A stretch of DNA of 64,000 nt from Eumeta japonica (taxonomy: Eukaryota; Arthropoda; Insecta; Lepidoptera; Psychidae), in contig BGZK01000073.1 of the NCBI GenBank assembly GCA_005406025.1, positions 620,001 to 684,000 on the forward strand, given 5' to 3'. Under the pieces are notes generated by a model, which ran no database searches, had not been told where the DNA came from, and saw only the letters and a list, made by a program, of their open reading frames with translations. The number at the start of each line of letters is the position of its first letter. Position 1 is the stretch's first letter. This document shows positions 1 through 12,289 of the stretch, piece by piece. The position numbers were made by a program, and so were the translations under genes.

Positions 1-40
1 TCGTTTGTAGGCTTTAACGAGTTTTTTTTATAAGCATGTA

Positions 41-307
41 GGGTTGCCAACCGCACTCTAAAATAGAGTATTGTAATCTTTATATAATGTAGGCACACTC
101 TATAATTTATAACACTAATAGAGTACGTTAAAACACTTTTAGTTTTTGGTGCTGTGTTGCGCAAATGTACTGTGCTGCAAAAAGTACCAAAAAATATATT
201 TTTAAAATTTTTAAATAAATGATGCTCTTTCTTATAAGTCCACACTCTTTATTTACCTCCTTAGTAATCAGATATACTCTATTTTTTCTTATAATAATTG
301 GCAACCC
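41..307. mobile_element. Small MITE with GGGTTGCCAA termini
   Basis: Both ends carry the inverted sequence GGGTTGCCAA (41-50, and its complement 298-307), and a second inverted match (AATAGAGTAT) lies a little further in on each side. TA flanks both ends (39-40 and 308-309), which fits a Tc1/mariner-type target duplication. A longer imperfect direct repeat (TATAAGCATGTA against TATAAGCACGTGTA) also surrounds the element. No transposase reading frame is inside, so it would be non-autonomous. The class is inferred from the TA flank only. Confidence 0.5.
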
Positions 308-325
308 TATAAGCACGTGTATCAT

Positions 326-418
326 TAGTGAGTAGGTGATGATCGTCGCCCATGACGTTTGCAAGTCCATAGGAGTCATCAGTGTGTTGTGTGTATGGCC
401 TTTCAGGAGAAGATACGT
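326..418 (+). repeat. Dispersed repeat family A, copy 1 (partial)
   Basis: Matches five other places in the window (1372-1598, 18275-18450, 21575-21820, 32255-32455, 49722-49880). This copy keeps the block around GATCGTCGCCCATGACG and the following 'aggagtcatcagtgtgttg' block, and stops before the 'accggaactctcac' block seen in longer copies. It abuts the MITE at 41-307. The family shares its 'gtccatggGCGACGGT' segment, in antisense, with the 3' ends of the LINE fragments at 12.4 and 26.5 kb, so it may be LINE- or SINE-derived. Confidence 0.6.
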
Positions 419-904
419 TTTTACCTTGAAGACCCCTTGTCGCAGTTGATTGAGAAAATCGCAGATGGTCGATGATTGCAAGGTTTAATCGTTCAAGCCA
501 TGTTTTTTTTTAATTCAATACATTTCACCATTTTTTTTTATAATGTACTTTCATAACCCATAACATCCAAAGCGGCTTATGTCTGCTAATATTATAAAAT
601 AATTACGTCTACCTACACGTGTGTATTCGTTAAGAGTGTCGAGAGCGAAACTTTATGACACTTTGAAACAGGTAGACACTTTACTGGAGCTGTCTTGCGA
701 TACTTCTCTGGTTGCCCTTGTCCCGTCCTCGCTTCCGAAGATCGAGATAGGGAACGATTCGCTTACAAAAAGGAAAAAAATAGAAAAGGTGTAGATTCGG
801 ATGATAGCTTCGATTTTTATTTGGTTTCGTTTTCTTTTTACGTTAATGCAAAGCTGTCTTTTTTAGTTGAAACTGATTATGACATATACCAAAAAGAACA
901 TAAT

Positions 905-1085
905 AACTTGAACAGTGGTGGCTCGATGGTAGAGAGCGGCGTGTTCGAATTGGGTGTCGGGTCCGAATTGACCGATGAGTCGTGGCGACTTAGGCCGTCG
1001 GCCTTGGACGTTGCCGTCGCAGAGGGGCCGGCGCGGGGGGCTTGTGTGCCAAGCCTTTAACTCTGAAGATTGCGGGAGGGTATTT
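905..1085. other. CpG-rich pocket, function unknown
   Basis: A short stretch rich in CG dinucleotides in otherwise AT-rich DNA. Reading frames cross it on both strands (plus 695-1060, minus 863-1201), but none resembles a known family and these lengths occur by chance elsewhere here. It could be a decayed repeat, an exon or a regulatory island. The rest of 420-1370 shows nothing I recognise. Confidence 0.3.
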
Positions 1086-1371
1086 CTCAATGTCTGTATG
1101 AAAAAAGGAATATACAAAGAATATTTAATAATTAAGCGTTCAATGTTTAGGTGTATCATGAATAGGTAATGAATAGAAAAAATTGAGGAAAAAATAGTCA
1201 CACAAAGATTTTTTTCTTGCTCAGTCTTTCTGAAAGATTAAAAACATGCTCATGCAGATCTTAATGGCGTGTCTTTTGTCATCCGTTCAAAGAAGTGTGA
1301 TGGGGTCATGCTGTAGTCAAACTTGGGCACAGCATAAAATTGGGCTCAATTAGTCAACTTGATACGTCAAA

Positions 1372-1598
1372 TACCACACTCTCCTCTCACAGAATGCAGA
1401 CGTAGAGTAACAGCTTCCGTTGCTCGTTTCATCCGGTCAGTGAGAGTTCCGGTGGCCCGTTCCCCCTCCATCCGGTATCCTATTCGTACCCAAGAAGCCT
1501 GCAACGCAACGGTGACTCCTATGAGGTTACGAGTGTCCATAGGTGGCATGTGAGCCACCAAAAAGTAGGTGGCCATTGGTCGTTTGCTCCTCGATCTG
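1372..1598 (-). repeat. Dispersed repeat family A, copy 2 (long copy)
   Basis: The most complete minus-strand copy. Read on the minus strand it has, in order, the 'ggctcacatgccacc' start, the 'gacactcgtaacctcataggag' block, the 'ccaccggaactctcactgac' block, and an end with 'tctgcattctgtgagagga'. The same order is seen in the 21.6 kb copy. The 83-codon minus frame here is a by-product of the repeat. It is not a gene. Confidence 0.7.
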
Positions 1599-1659
1599 TT
1601 ATAAAAAAAAAAATCCATTCAAATTCTATAAGTTATTTAAAGAGTTGATCCGGACTGTG

Positions 1660-1970
1660 CTCTGGCGTCTCACTTTATCTGCGCTTGCGCCGCGACAGCA
1701 TAGCTAGTAAAACACGCTGTGTTTATTCCACATTTTTAAAAGTCCACACCCCGAACATTTTTGGCCGACGGCAGCGAAGTGTTTCTATATTTGTCCTAGT
1801 AGAAACTGAACTGTTTGTTCAAGGGGGTGTACCGCGCCGTGACCGCCCCGCGGCGCGAGACCCGCTTAATGGGTCTGAACCGATTTTATTGCCGTAGTCG
1901 GGTTTCGTATTGCCTACTAAAACGATAATTATCCCCCCTCCGCCGCTGCTCCTGCAATTGGAATTCTCAC
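1660..1970. other. CpG-rich pocket, possible old promoter or exon
   Basis: Contains clusters such as CGCCGTGACCGCCCCGCGGC and a CT/CCG-rich run (about 1935-1960). No protein family is recognisable in any frame and I see no convincing splice pair. It may be an upstream exon or promoter of a gene outside the window, or simply a GC-rich repeat. Confidence 0.2.
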
Positions 1971-3150
1971 GCGTGTAAAGAGATTTCAGCGTTAGTCGAT
2001 GGTGAATGAAGGTGCTCTCTTACTGTTGTTTTTTTTTCTGGTGTATGTTTGTGAATGTCTGCGTGTGAAAAATTATACCTTTTTCTCCGTTTGCATCGTA
2101 TCATTTTCATCCACGCCACTTAACGATCCGTCGGAAAATGTATTATTCCAACAAACCCGCATAGATTCTTTGTTTTAGCAAAAATATACGTATCCTCAAC
2201 ACGATAGATTTCAACTGTAATCAGGGCAAAATTCTCATAGTTGACTTGCTTCACCAAGTTTTAATTAGTAAAAACTTAAAATGTGGTCAGATGATAATTT
2301 GTTTGAAATTAGTAATATACAATATATTATCGTTACAGGCTAAATTAATCTGCCCAATTACCTTTTGCTTCCCCGATAATATAAATAAAAAAAAAGTTAA
2401 AATAATTAAACGGATATAATTTTTGGTGTTTTTGACGTTATAAAGCTAATAAACTATTTTTTTTTTAACCAATAAACTAGAACTATAACTTTAATCACCA
2501 AAAACCGTTCCAAGATATTTCAAACGCCGTGTCGTCTTTTTTGGCTTAAAGATTTGTAAACTATTCCTATATTATGATATTTAACTGCGGGCCTAGCATG
2601 ACACCCAAGAAAAGAGTATAGAGCCAATGCTGATTGTTCGTGATGTCGGTGAGAAAAGGATAGATAGCCCTGTAGCATACATTTTTATATGGTATCTTAT
2701 GGTATTTTATATGAAATATATGTTATATGGACATACATTGCTTTGCGCTTCGGCGACATTTGTAAAAATTGCCACATACAGCCATCTTGCCCACCAAAAA
2801 TGAGTTAGTTATACACTTACATTATAATGAGTTGTTTCGATAATAATCGTACCATCGACAAACGATCTATAAATGCCTCAGCGTATTGAGTCTTCATGTT
2901 GATGTTAGACGAAATACAAGCGACAACCGCTTCCTAATCGGGCATAGGATTTTAATTTCTATGCATTAATTTCGTTTTACCCCCTCGCTATTTTAATGTT
3001 TCCGATACTGCCGCATAAATACATATTATTACTAGCACGAGGATATAGTTTATTTTCATATGTATTTCAGTCCCGGACTGAAAATAACCTTAAATATATA
3101 TTTTTTTCTATATCATAAACGTCCCATCAAAAGGAATGAATCATAACTTC
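1971..3150. other. Unidentified AT-rich DNA
   Basis: No open frame with recognisable content, no repeat shared with the rest of the window that I could find, and no RNA gene. Long A and T runs and short AT repeats only. Confidence 0.5.
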
Positions 3151-3315
3151 ATTAGAGCCAGATGCGCGCGTCGCGGAGGAAACGATGCGAAAACTTTATT
3201 TTTAATGTAAACGTGATATATATTCGGGCGTTTGTCTATGGTGCAGACGGCGGGCGCGCAGCTCGCGCGGTAAGACGTCCCCGCGACCGTGTATGTCGCG
3301 AACGCGTCGTTTTTG
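3150..3315 (+). other. CpG pocket with a possible short first coding exon
   Basis: An ATG at 3238 opens a frame of 32 bases (reading MVQTAGAQLA plus two bases) that runs straight into GTAAGAC at 3270, a good splice donor. The surrounding 160 bases are rich in CG and contrast sharply with the AT-rich flanks, as insect promoters and first exons often do. No acceptor or downstream exon can be identified, so this is a suggestion only. The longer frame 3162-3539 that overlaps it has no family resemblance. Confidence 0.2.
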
Positions 3316-4861
3316 TATCTTATTGTGTTTTTTTATTTTTTTTTAACGGTGTTCCAGTTTCTCCTGTTGACGTCGCCTCAAAGTCACCAATCTCGCGAAT
3401 ATCGTACGTGTCCCATGATTGTACATCCGTTAAAGGTTGTTTTTTTTTTAGTTCGGTTGAAAAATTCACGATTGCTATCCAGAAAATCCATATGAGAAAA
3501 ATGCTGCGCCAAAACTTACGTTTTCTCTCTTGTCTATGAGCACAGTTTGACGAAAATAGCTACTTATCTCTTGTGCATTTAAGGTAAAAGCACTAATGCT
3601 GGACACTTTAAGGACAAATCAAACTTCATTGTCAAAAATCAAACGTATTTAAAAAAAAAACAGTTAAATTTTTTTTTACTGTTGAGAGTAACATTTCGAA
3701 ATTATCTTTTTCATATAAAATATTTTAAGACTGTCGTATTTTTAACTTAGTATCATACTTAATAACGGAAATGTAATTTTTGGACGATTATCTTTGACAT
3801 TAAAAAGCCGTCGTGGCGCGAGAATTTTAAAAACAGTACAATTAAAATTAGTATATCTGTGCAATTGTCCACGTGTTTGAATTATTAGGAATGGGCGTGA
3901 CGTGATATAATAACCTTGTCTATTAACACTATAGTGCAACTACTTTTGTTTTAAAAATATTTTTATTCTTTATGACTGAAAGAAATGTGCACTTTTGCCT
4001 AAATAACTTGTCAATTTCATATTTGTTAATAAGTGGCAACCTTTTGAGATCTGATGGACAGAAAGGTGTACACTAATCGCGATCGAGCGCAGGCGCATTC
4101 GCGAACGTAATAAATACTTTGACCGTCGCATTACATTTTATCGCGGACCAGAGAGTTATCGTATCGTGTCATACCGTACCGTGTTCTATAATCAGGCACA
4201 TAAGGCATTCCTGCGGGCAGTAATACATTTTGACCGATAAATCTCCGGCTAAATCATTCTTGTCAGGTTCTCTATTGTGTCACACTGAAATCTTTGATCT
4301 CGTGTCGGTTACAACACGTTAAAAAAAAATACATACGCGAGTCTTAGTTTAAAATTGTGGGTAGGCGTAAACGAGATAAAAGAGAAAATGGACGATTAGC
4401 AAAATACATTAAATGTCGTATAATATATTATTTATAGTTTTTGGCGTTATAATAGAGGTGAGTCAGTTTCTTACTTATTCTTCTATCGCTGTTTAGCGGT
4501 CCGTGAATTCACAATGACTCAGGCTTGTTATAATTTACCTAAAATATATGGCGATCGGTATTATCGAGTATTATATACGTGAAGTTTCATTATGACGTAC
4601 AAATGCAATATTTCACAGACATTGGAGTTTCATTGTTGATTGGAAATTGGCTGGACAAAGACTAAAAATATCAATTTTTGTTAGTATAAGTGATCACGAG
4701 TATTGTTTTCGCCAAAAAGTGTAGAGCTAAAAAGAACGATTAGCAAATTGCGTCACGTTAAATAATTCGTTATGGATTTAATAAATGTTTTTGATTTGTT
4801 CCTGTTTCTCAAATACAGAAAGAAGAAATTAAATAATTACGAATGAACAAATTAAATAATT
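3316..4861. other. Unidentified AT-rich DNA
   Basis: No supported gene. A 'GTGGCAACC' motif at about 4033 resembles the end of the MITE at 41-307, but it has no matching partner nearby. The tract 4070-4330 is somewhat richer in CG (for example CGCGATCGAGCGCAGGCGC) and could be an old promoter or repeat. Confidence 0.4.
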
Positions 4862-6585
4862 GTCGGTCTCCATGAGGTACGTGCTAAAAGTTTGCAGCTT
4901 CTTTAGTGTAAAGCGGCTGGACAGCTGAAAATATTTACGGGAGTGGTGGCGTTATTCGTGAGGCGTATGTTGAAAGTTTGTAACTTCTGTATTGTAAAGC
5001 GGCTGAGCAGTCGAAAATATTTACGGGAGTGGTTGCGTTATTCGTGAGGCGTGTGCTGAAAGTTTGTAGCTTCTGTATTGTAAAGCGGCTGAGCAGTCGA
5101 AAATATTTACGGGAGTGGTTACGTTATTCGTGAGGCGTATGTTGAAAGTTTGTAACTTCTGTATTGTAAAGCGGCTGAGCAGTCGAAAATATTTACGGGA
5201 GTGGTTGCGTTATTCGTGAGGCGTATGTTGAAAGTTTGTAACTTCTGTATTGTAAAGCGGCTGAGCAGTCGAAAATATTTACGGGAGTGGTTGCTTTATT
5301 CGTGAGTCGTGTGCTGAAAGTTTGTAGCTTCTGTATTGTAAAGCGGCTGAGCAGTCGAAAATATTTACGGGAGTGGTTACGTTATTCGTGAGGCGTATGT
5401 TGAAAGTTTGTAACTTCTGTATTGTAAAGCGGCTGAGCAGTCGAAAATATTTACGGGAGTGGTTGCGTTATTCGTGAGGCGTGTGCTGAAAGTTTGTAGC
5501 TTCTGTATTGTAAAGCGGCTGAGCAGTCGAAAATATTTACGGGAGTGGTTACGTTATTCGTGAGGCGTGTGCTGAAAGTTTGTAGCTTCTGTATTGTAAA
5601 GCGGCTGAGCAGTCGAAAATATTTACGGGAGTGGTTGCGTTATTCGTGAGGCGTGTGCTGAAAGTTTGTAGCTTCTGTATTGTAAAGCGGCTGAGCAGTC
5701 GAAAATATTTACGGGAGTGGTTGCGTTATTCGTGAGGCGTGTGCTGAAAGTTTGTAGCTTCTGTATTGTAAAGCGGCTGAGCAGTCGAAAATATTTACGG
5801 GAGTGGTTGCTTTATTCGTGAGTCGTGTGCTGAAAGTTTGTAGCTTCTGTATTGTAAAGCGGCTGAGCAGTCGAAAATATTTACGGAGTGGTTGCGTTAT
5901 TCGTGAGGCGTGTGCTGAAAGTTTGTAGCTTCTGTATTGTAAAGCGGCTACAGTCGGAAAATATTTACGGGAGTGGTTGCGTTATTCGTGAGGCGTGTGC
6001 AGGTTTGAAGCTTCTGTATTGTAAAGCGGCTGAGCAGTCGAAAATATGTACGGGAGTGTTTGCGTTATTCGTGAGGCGTGTGCGGAAAGTTTGTAGCTTC
6101 TGTATTGTAAAGCGGCTAAGCAGTCGAAAATATTTACGGGAGTGGTTGCGTTATTCGTGAGGCGTGTGCTGAAAGTTTGTAGCTTCTGTATTGTAATGCG
6201 GCTAAGCAGTCGAAAATATTTACGGGAGTGGTTGCGTTATTCGTGAGGCGTGTGCTGAAAGTTTGTAGCTTTTGTATTGTAAAGTGGCTGGACAACCGAA
6301 AATATTTACGGGAGTGGTTGCTTTATTCGTGAGTTGTGTGCTGAAAGTTTGTAGCTTCTCTAGTGTAAAGAGGCTGGACAGCCGATAATATTTACGGGAG
6401 TGGTTGCGTTATTCGCGAGGCGTGCGGTGAAAGTTCGCAATTTTCTATTGTAAATAGGTTTGACAGTCGAAAATATATCTTCAGTAATTAAGTTTTCATG
6501 AGTTCTGTGCCGATATTTCGCAACATTTCTACTGTGAAGCGGTTTAACAGTCAAAAATATTTACAGGAATTGTTAGATTATTCAT
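4862..6585. repeat. Minisatellite, 86-bp unit, about 20 copies
   Basis: Unit starts (GAAAATATTTACGGGAGTGG) recur at 5013, 5099, 5185, 5271, 5357 and so on, exactly 86 bases apart through the core. Central units are nearly identical. Units at both edges (4862-5012, and 6300-6585) are increasingly diverged, the usual result of homogenisation by unequal exchange. Small deletions occur near 5885, 5950 and 6000. Two linked variants alternate (GTGCTG...TAGCTT and ATGTTG...TAACTT), and a TTGCTTTATTCGTGAG variant recurs every six units. As 86 is not a multiple of three, the 90-codon frame at 5888-6160 is accidental. Confidence 0.95.
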
Positions 6586-7545
6586 GAGATGTGTTTGAAT
6601 GTTTTTTGTGCATCAGTGCTTACGACAAAAGATTATAATTTAAAACCGCAAGATTAATTCAACTCTCTTGTCAATGTAAGAATACAAGCTGAACGTTGCA
6701 ATCAAGTTTTTTTTTATACCGGTTGCCAAATTTGATATAAAAGTTAACACAATAACCTCTCTTATTAAAATTGTTTTATTGCTTATACAACAGTAGATAT
6801 TTATTTGTTTAATGTCCCGGTTAGGTTTTGTGTAGTCTCCGGAGGATTAAACAGACCAACAAATTATTTAAATTATTAGCCACGTTCCAATGCCGCAATT
6901 GGTTTTAAACAAATGCATATATTCCGCCCATGTGATTGTGAGAGAGGCTGTTGTTTGTGGTAGTCCAAAACTATGACATATGACCGCCTTGACGCGATGT
7001 TTAAATATCGCTTTGTGTTGTTTCTTAATTCTTCTTAATGCTTCATAAGAGTAGATGAAGTTCCGCAAATATTCGGAGCTTTTAGCTCTTAAATGAAACA
7101 TTCGGCTTGGTTTCGATATGATGTACTTTATATAACAAAGAAACACACTGAACGTATACGGGGTAAGAAAGGGACAGAAATTGAAACTGCTAGCGGAACT
7201 TGAAACTTGTTTTATGGTTCAGGTACGATTCATGTATCAATTAAGTACGATAATGTTTAAGAATCATGGAATTTGGTAACTATTTGAATGAGACCGTCTT
7301 TCAATCGATTCGGGAGAAATAGATATTTTGAAGCGAAGTCGCATGATAATTTGTAGTAGTGAAACGTATTGAAACGTGTCTGTTCACATAATGCTTTGTA
7401 TTCGACAATAGAATCGATTCTTCAAAATGAAATAATGAATTCTATCTCTTTATGCTTTTACTGAGACATGCATAAGTTCAACGCCACCACTAAACTTGGT
7501 GTCGCTTACTCCAGAAGGGAAAGTGCATAAGACACTGCACAAAAT
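6586..7545. other. Unidentified AT-rich DNA
   Basis: No gene recognised. The minus frame 6868-7146 (92 codons) has no family features. GGTTGCCAA occurs at about 6721 without an inverted partner. Confidence 0.4.
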
Positions 7546-7549
7546 TTCA

Positions 7550-8200
7550 CGCCTTTTACTGATCCTGTTGCATAAACATGGTTCTCTCGTGGCCGCCCAT
7601 CGACGCGACGGATGGTCCTTATCGATTTTGGCGAATTCGCGTAATTTTCTTATCAGATAATAAAAAAAAATATGCTTAATTAACTGCGATCTCTTTGACG
7701 GCACGCGTGACCTCTTCGTGCGTATAACTCCCGTTTGATGGAATGCCCGCAAAATTTTTGAAAAAAGCCGAAAAAAAAAAAAATTTTGTCGTGTAAACTC
7801 GGTTTTCCGGAATCTGCTATAGACAGTTCGTATGACCCACAACAATGTAGGCTGATTTACGTGGCGTAGTTTTTTTATGTGTTTGTTAAAAAAAATAATG
7901 TTAAATAGTTACGATTTCTTCCGACGGCTTGACCTTTCGCCGACATTAGATATGATATGATTTTCTTTTGGTAAATAATTCCCGCTAAGCGTTCGCGTTA
8001 TTAAAGCGAAAAAAAAATATTTTGTATTGTTTAAATAAAGTGTTTCGGAGCCTGTTATCAACAATTCTGATGATCCACAACAATTTAGGCTGATTTGCGC
8101 AATTCTTTTATCTGTTCGTCAAAATATAAATTTAAATAGATATGATTTTTTTTAATTCTTGACCTCTCTCTGATACCAGATATGAATTCTTTTTATTAAA
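7550..8200. repeat. Diverged tandem repeat, unit about 240 bp, 2-3 copies
   Basis: The segment from 'ggaatctgctatagacag' (about 7809) recurs as 'ggagcctgttatcaacaa' (about 8047). Both are followed by 'acccacaacaatgtaggctg' or 'atccacaacaatttaggctg', then by a 'tgacct' and 'agatatga' block. An upstream partner (about 7625-7795) shares the '...tgacctcttcgtgcg' and '...cccg' portions. The offset is about 238 bases. The 131-codon minus frame 7450-7845 lies inside and is probably accidental. Confidence 0.65.
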
Positions 8201-10258
8201 TTTTCTCAGAATGTTTGTAATGTTGATGGCATGAGCTACAAAAAGTGTGTAGTTAGCATAGAGCATGGCATAGATAATATTGATCTGCCATTTGGAACGT
8301 GGCATCTTTTTAATATTCATCGAATTAAATATTTAATTATGTTATTTCCGACCCGGCTGGCTAGTGGAGTTAAATCTTTGATCGCATCAAAAGGAATATG
8401 AAGGAATAAAATGAACGGCCTCGTGTTTAATGCACGTTACGTTACGTTTTTATCTCGTACTTGTGACTGCAAACTCACGCCTATTAATCGGAAGGGTAGG
8501 CAGAGACTAAAGATTTCCACATGGTACGATCTTTGGATGGTCTTGCTTCACCGACACCCATGAATCTTTTCCCGCAAGCTAGTCTGTTTCGGGGTGCCAA
8601 AAATTTGCGCCTTTTTTTTCATATACCACCGATTTGGTCTGCATAGGATAGGACTGTGCTTTCAAGCAAATGGATGTTTATGGTCATAAAAAATAATGTA
8701 TTTTTCTTTTTTCAAAATATGAACTGTGGTACGTAAATTTTTTAACATGTAATATCGGATGTATTAATTTCATTGTTTTTTGTTATCGTGTATGGTTCTA
8801 GTATCAAAATTTGATTCACGGTGTCAAAATTGATATCAATAATTTAAGTAAAAAATGCTTTATAATCGGTACAAATATGAATTTTAGTAGGCTGATTTGT
8901 TACGATGAAAATTATTTCAATTATGTACTTAAACCGTGGTTTTGAGGATTAAACGAGACAAAAAATTAAGGTCTAAATGATATGTAAAATGTAAAAATAT
9001 TGTGAAAACCTAGGTAAGCATGAACCGTGAGCCAATGTAACTTGGAAGACAGGAAGTGGAAGTGTCTTAAGAGGATCCGACTAGTTTAGAATAATTATTC
9101 TAGATTATTTGAAAACGTTTAAAAGGTTAAACGTTTAAAGGGAAAATGTTAAAATTAACTCGCCGAAAAGTGACATCGCGTTTCTTTACACGGTGCACTT
9201 TTGGTATTCGATCAGAAAAAAAATCGGCAAAGTACTCACAAGATACTTTATATTTATCGTCTAAGATTTATTGCATCGGCTGTTTTGAATAAAACGAACG
9301 TTAAATGTATATGCATAGCGATAAATAAAAAATTGACATGACATGAAATGACATTGCGCAAAGAAAAGATTATCACTTGAAACACAAACGCGCCGACAGG
9401 ATACACTTTTTTTATAGGCGTCCCTCCAATGTTACTTTTTGGTATTAGTTGTGCTGTGTACTTAGATATTGTTAAATAGTCACATAACGAATTCATGGAG
9501 TTTCTTCTCTGAATAATTGCAGCACTGAAATTGTAAACTGTCTCCCGGATACCCATCGGGGAAGACCCAAGCTTTCCTTCCATTAATGTGACGCGTGCGG
9601 CTCTCATGAATTCGAACTGTGTGGCTGAGGATTATTGAATCTCAAAAAAAAAAAAACAGTCCGCTAGCATATTTAAAAATAAATAATATCTTTATTAATA
9701 GTAAACCGATTGATAATAATATATAAGCGAAATCAATAAATGATATGTAAAAAGGAAATATCTTGTACGATGCTAAAGTTTTTCGTTTTTCTGCTGTAAT
9801 AGCGGGTAGGCGTAAAAAAAGCAATGGGTCGCCGTTTTCGTAACGCGAGTCGGTTGCACGACACCTTTCCTATAAATGTCGTGCCCGCATCGAGGAAGTT
9901 GTGACGTGATTGTTATATTGTGTTATGCTTTTTTTTATGTGTATATTTAAATAAATATGTGTGCAAGCTTAAATCTGTCAATGTGAGGGCTATACGTTTT
10001 CATGCCGGTGGTACTCTGCGATTCGCCATTATTATATTATCTTTAGTGATAGCCATTGAGTGTTAGTCTTCAAATTAGACTAACTGATATGTCTAGATTG
10101 CAAATGTAGTGGCGCACGAGTTTCGTGCTGTCTCGGGGTGAGATAACGTGGGGGTTGTTTTGTATAATTGATCATTGTTAATTATTATATGCGCGAAGTT
10201 GATATTTTCTACGATAGCGCAGATTTTGTGACATGCTTTGATAATGCATTTATTTATT

Positions 10259-10259
<1 letters not shown>
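8201..10259. other. Unidentified AT-rich DNA
   Basis: No supported gene or RNA. The minus frames at 9254-9607 (117 codons) and 9642-9824 lack any family motif. A CG-richer patch (9810-9900) and a patch near 10100-10150 stand out slightly. Confidence 0.4.

Positions 10260-10265
<6 letters not shown>

Positions 10266-10315
<50 letters not shown>
10266..10315. repeat. (AT)n microsatellite, about 25 units
   Basis: A pure alternating AT tract, followed by T-rich and A-rich runs to about 10350. Confidence 0.95.
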
Positions 10316-10318
<3 letters not shown>

Positions 10319-10349
10319 ATTTTTTATTTTTTTTTTTATAAAAAAAGGA

Positions 10350-11940
10350 AAACTATTCACTTTTGATTTGTAATGGTGATTACTTTGTTGCTTGCTCATG
10401 GTTGTGGAAATTTAATCCGGCCAACGGATCAAGTTTAGTTTTACGAAAAATTCGAACTCAACTTGTACGCAAATTTTTGAATGATTTTTTTGTCGTCGTG
10501 TACTACCAATGATTGTCTCTTTTAAACTTAAAATCTTAAGAGCTCGATTAGTCTACATGCCTATTCATAACAATAAGAGTAACGCTAAATAAAGGCCTTA
10601 TTCACACATCGGTTCAATTTCCGTATCGTATGAGGGTAGAACATCGACCAAGTTGGCCCAATTGTTGTTTGAGATAAATGGAAATGTGCTATACATCCGT
10701 TGCATCGTATGGCGGTAGAATATGGACCAATTTGGCCCTATTTTTGTGTGGAAATGTACTATGGGTTCGTTCTTCGAATGCTATCTACGAACACGCAAAT
10801 TTATGGGTACGAAATATGCATTCCATCGATGCAGTGGTGAGCTGTCCATTTCTGTCATAACTCTCTCGCTTTTCCATCAGTCTACAACAATTACGTGCCG
10901 AGAAGTTGATGTATGCTTTAAGTGTAACAAAGGTTCGATTTTTCTTAGGGTGGTGTATCTAATGGTGCTATTAGCAATTTGACACTGACAATGTATTGAT
11001 TTTTACTTCGGTTAGATGTATTTAGACGCTTGCCTGATTCGTAGCCCATAATTGTATGTAAATAGGGGGTTTTTTGTTTTCAGGGCTCCGAGCCAAAATG
11101 GCTAATACGTGACCCTTATTTTTTTGAATGTGTAATGCGGCTATTTTAGTTTTGTATATTTATTGTGTAACAAATAAAAGAAATGTACTTAAAAGCCTAC
11201 TTTAACGTTAGTTCAATAGATTTGTAAAATTCGACATGTGTGCACATAAACTACCTCCGACTCCGATATTTGAGCGAAATATTTTTGTAATACTACTGAA
11301 AGATTATGTAAAAAAAGGAAAAAAAAAGTTTGTCTCGCGTTACGTGAAAACGGCGATCCTTATTTGAATCCTCGAAAAAAATTCCTAAATATTGTTGGTT
11401 ACACTGAAAATGCGAAAACGGTTGAGAATACTTAAATAGTTAAGTAGGTTTATTATTATTAAATATTATATATATATAAATCTCGAATAGTGTATATTTT
11501 TTGCAGCTGTACGTATGTATGAATTGCTATTGTTCGAAGCGGCCATATTTATTTCCGTTTTTTTTTATTATTATTTTATGCGTTTATTGTGCAAAATCTT
11601 TTACATTTTACGCACTAGGCACGCACCGTACGATGTGGGTTTCGGGGTTCGATTTTATTTAACTTGCGAAATTTTCTAATCTTCGTCCGGTGCGCGCCTA
11701 TGCCGCGAACTTTTAAGAGCGATATGGATGGAAAAATTGTTAATAAAAAGGGGATGGGACGAATAAAAATTGTATAAATAACGCGGGAGGGGAAGAGAAG
11801 GAGGCGAGGGGGGGGTCTAAAAATAATAATACCTACTAAGTATCGGTACGTAACGACGGAAAAGTGTAAATATGTTGTTAAAAGTTAAGTGTAGACCCTG
11901 TAGGTATTTATTTGTACGATTTCGGGCCTTTGTTGAAATC
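10350..11940. other. Unidentified AT-rich DNA, possibly a long 3' UTR
   Basis: No coding frame with recognisable content. Together with the polyadenylation-like site at 11.97 kb this stretch could be 3' untranslated sequence of a plus-strand gene whose coding exons lie further left. I cannot identify those exons. An imperfect internal repeat is visible at 10,610-10,760: 'gagggtagaacatcgaccaa' against 'ggcggtagaatatggaccaa', each followed by a GGCCCAATT- or GGCCCTATT-like segment. Confidence 0.25.
11080..11125 (-). repeat. Dispersed repeat family C fragment
   Basis: CAGGGCTCCGAGCCAAAATG followed by '...acgtgacccttatttt' is a decayed copy of the family C end also seen at 20823, 59577, 48775 and 56010. 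Only about 45 bases are recognisable. Confidence 0.5.
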
Positions 11941-11959
11941 CAAAGTTTTTAATTTATTT

Positions 11960-12000
11960 TTCGACCAATAAATGTTGGAGAGAAATCTTCTGTGTTTCCT
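11960..12000 (+). promoter_or_regulatory. Possible polyadenylation site
   Basis: AATAAA at about 11967 is followed about 20-25 bases later by the GT/T-rich run CTGTGTTTCC, the order expected of an animal cleavage and polyadenylation site. Downstream DNA changes abruptly to GC-rich (12,005-12,070). No coding exon is identified upstream, and AATAAA is frequent in AT-rich DNA. Confidence 0.25.
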
Positions 12001-12289
12001 TTATTTACACCCACCCGCCCCCGACACGCGTCGGACCGTCGCCGGCGTGTCGCCGTCCCCGTGCCGTCCGTGTGAAGTGGGAAAAAAGAGTTAGCGAGGG
12101 ATTTCATGATTGAAACCTACCCTCAACGGACGACGAAAATCGTTCTAGCTGTGGAAGAACCTTATCTCTGACGTTCGAAAGATCGTCAAAGAAAAAATGC
12201 GAATGTTAGTTTGAGGTGTGTGCGGCGAATGGATCAAAATTGGAAGAATATTTCTGCTAAATACAGACAACGTTAACATCGCTTTCAGA

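Noticed and set aside
695..1060. 121-codon plus frame
   Set aside because: It crosses from AT-rich into a CpG pocket with an opposing frame on the minus strand; there is no family resemblance on either strand.
5888..6160. 90-codon frame with repeated peptide segments
   Set aside because: It is an accident of the 86-bp minisatellite, whose unit length is not a multiple of three.
4862..6585. CRISPR-like array
   Set aside because: Units are contiguous 86-base tandem copies without unique spacers, in a eukaryotic setting.
7450..7845. 131-codon minus frame, the longest in the window
   Set aside because: It has no recognisable domain, overlaps a tandem repeat and is within the range expected by chance in 64 kb.
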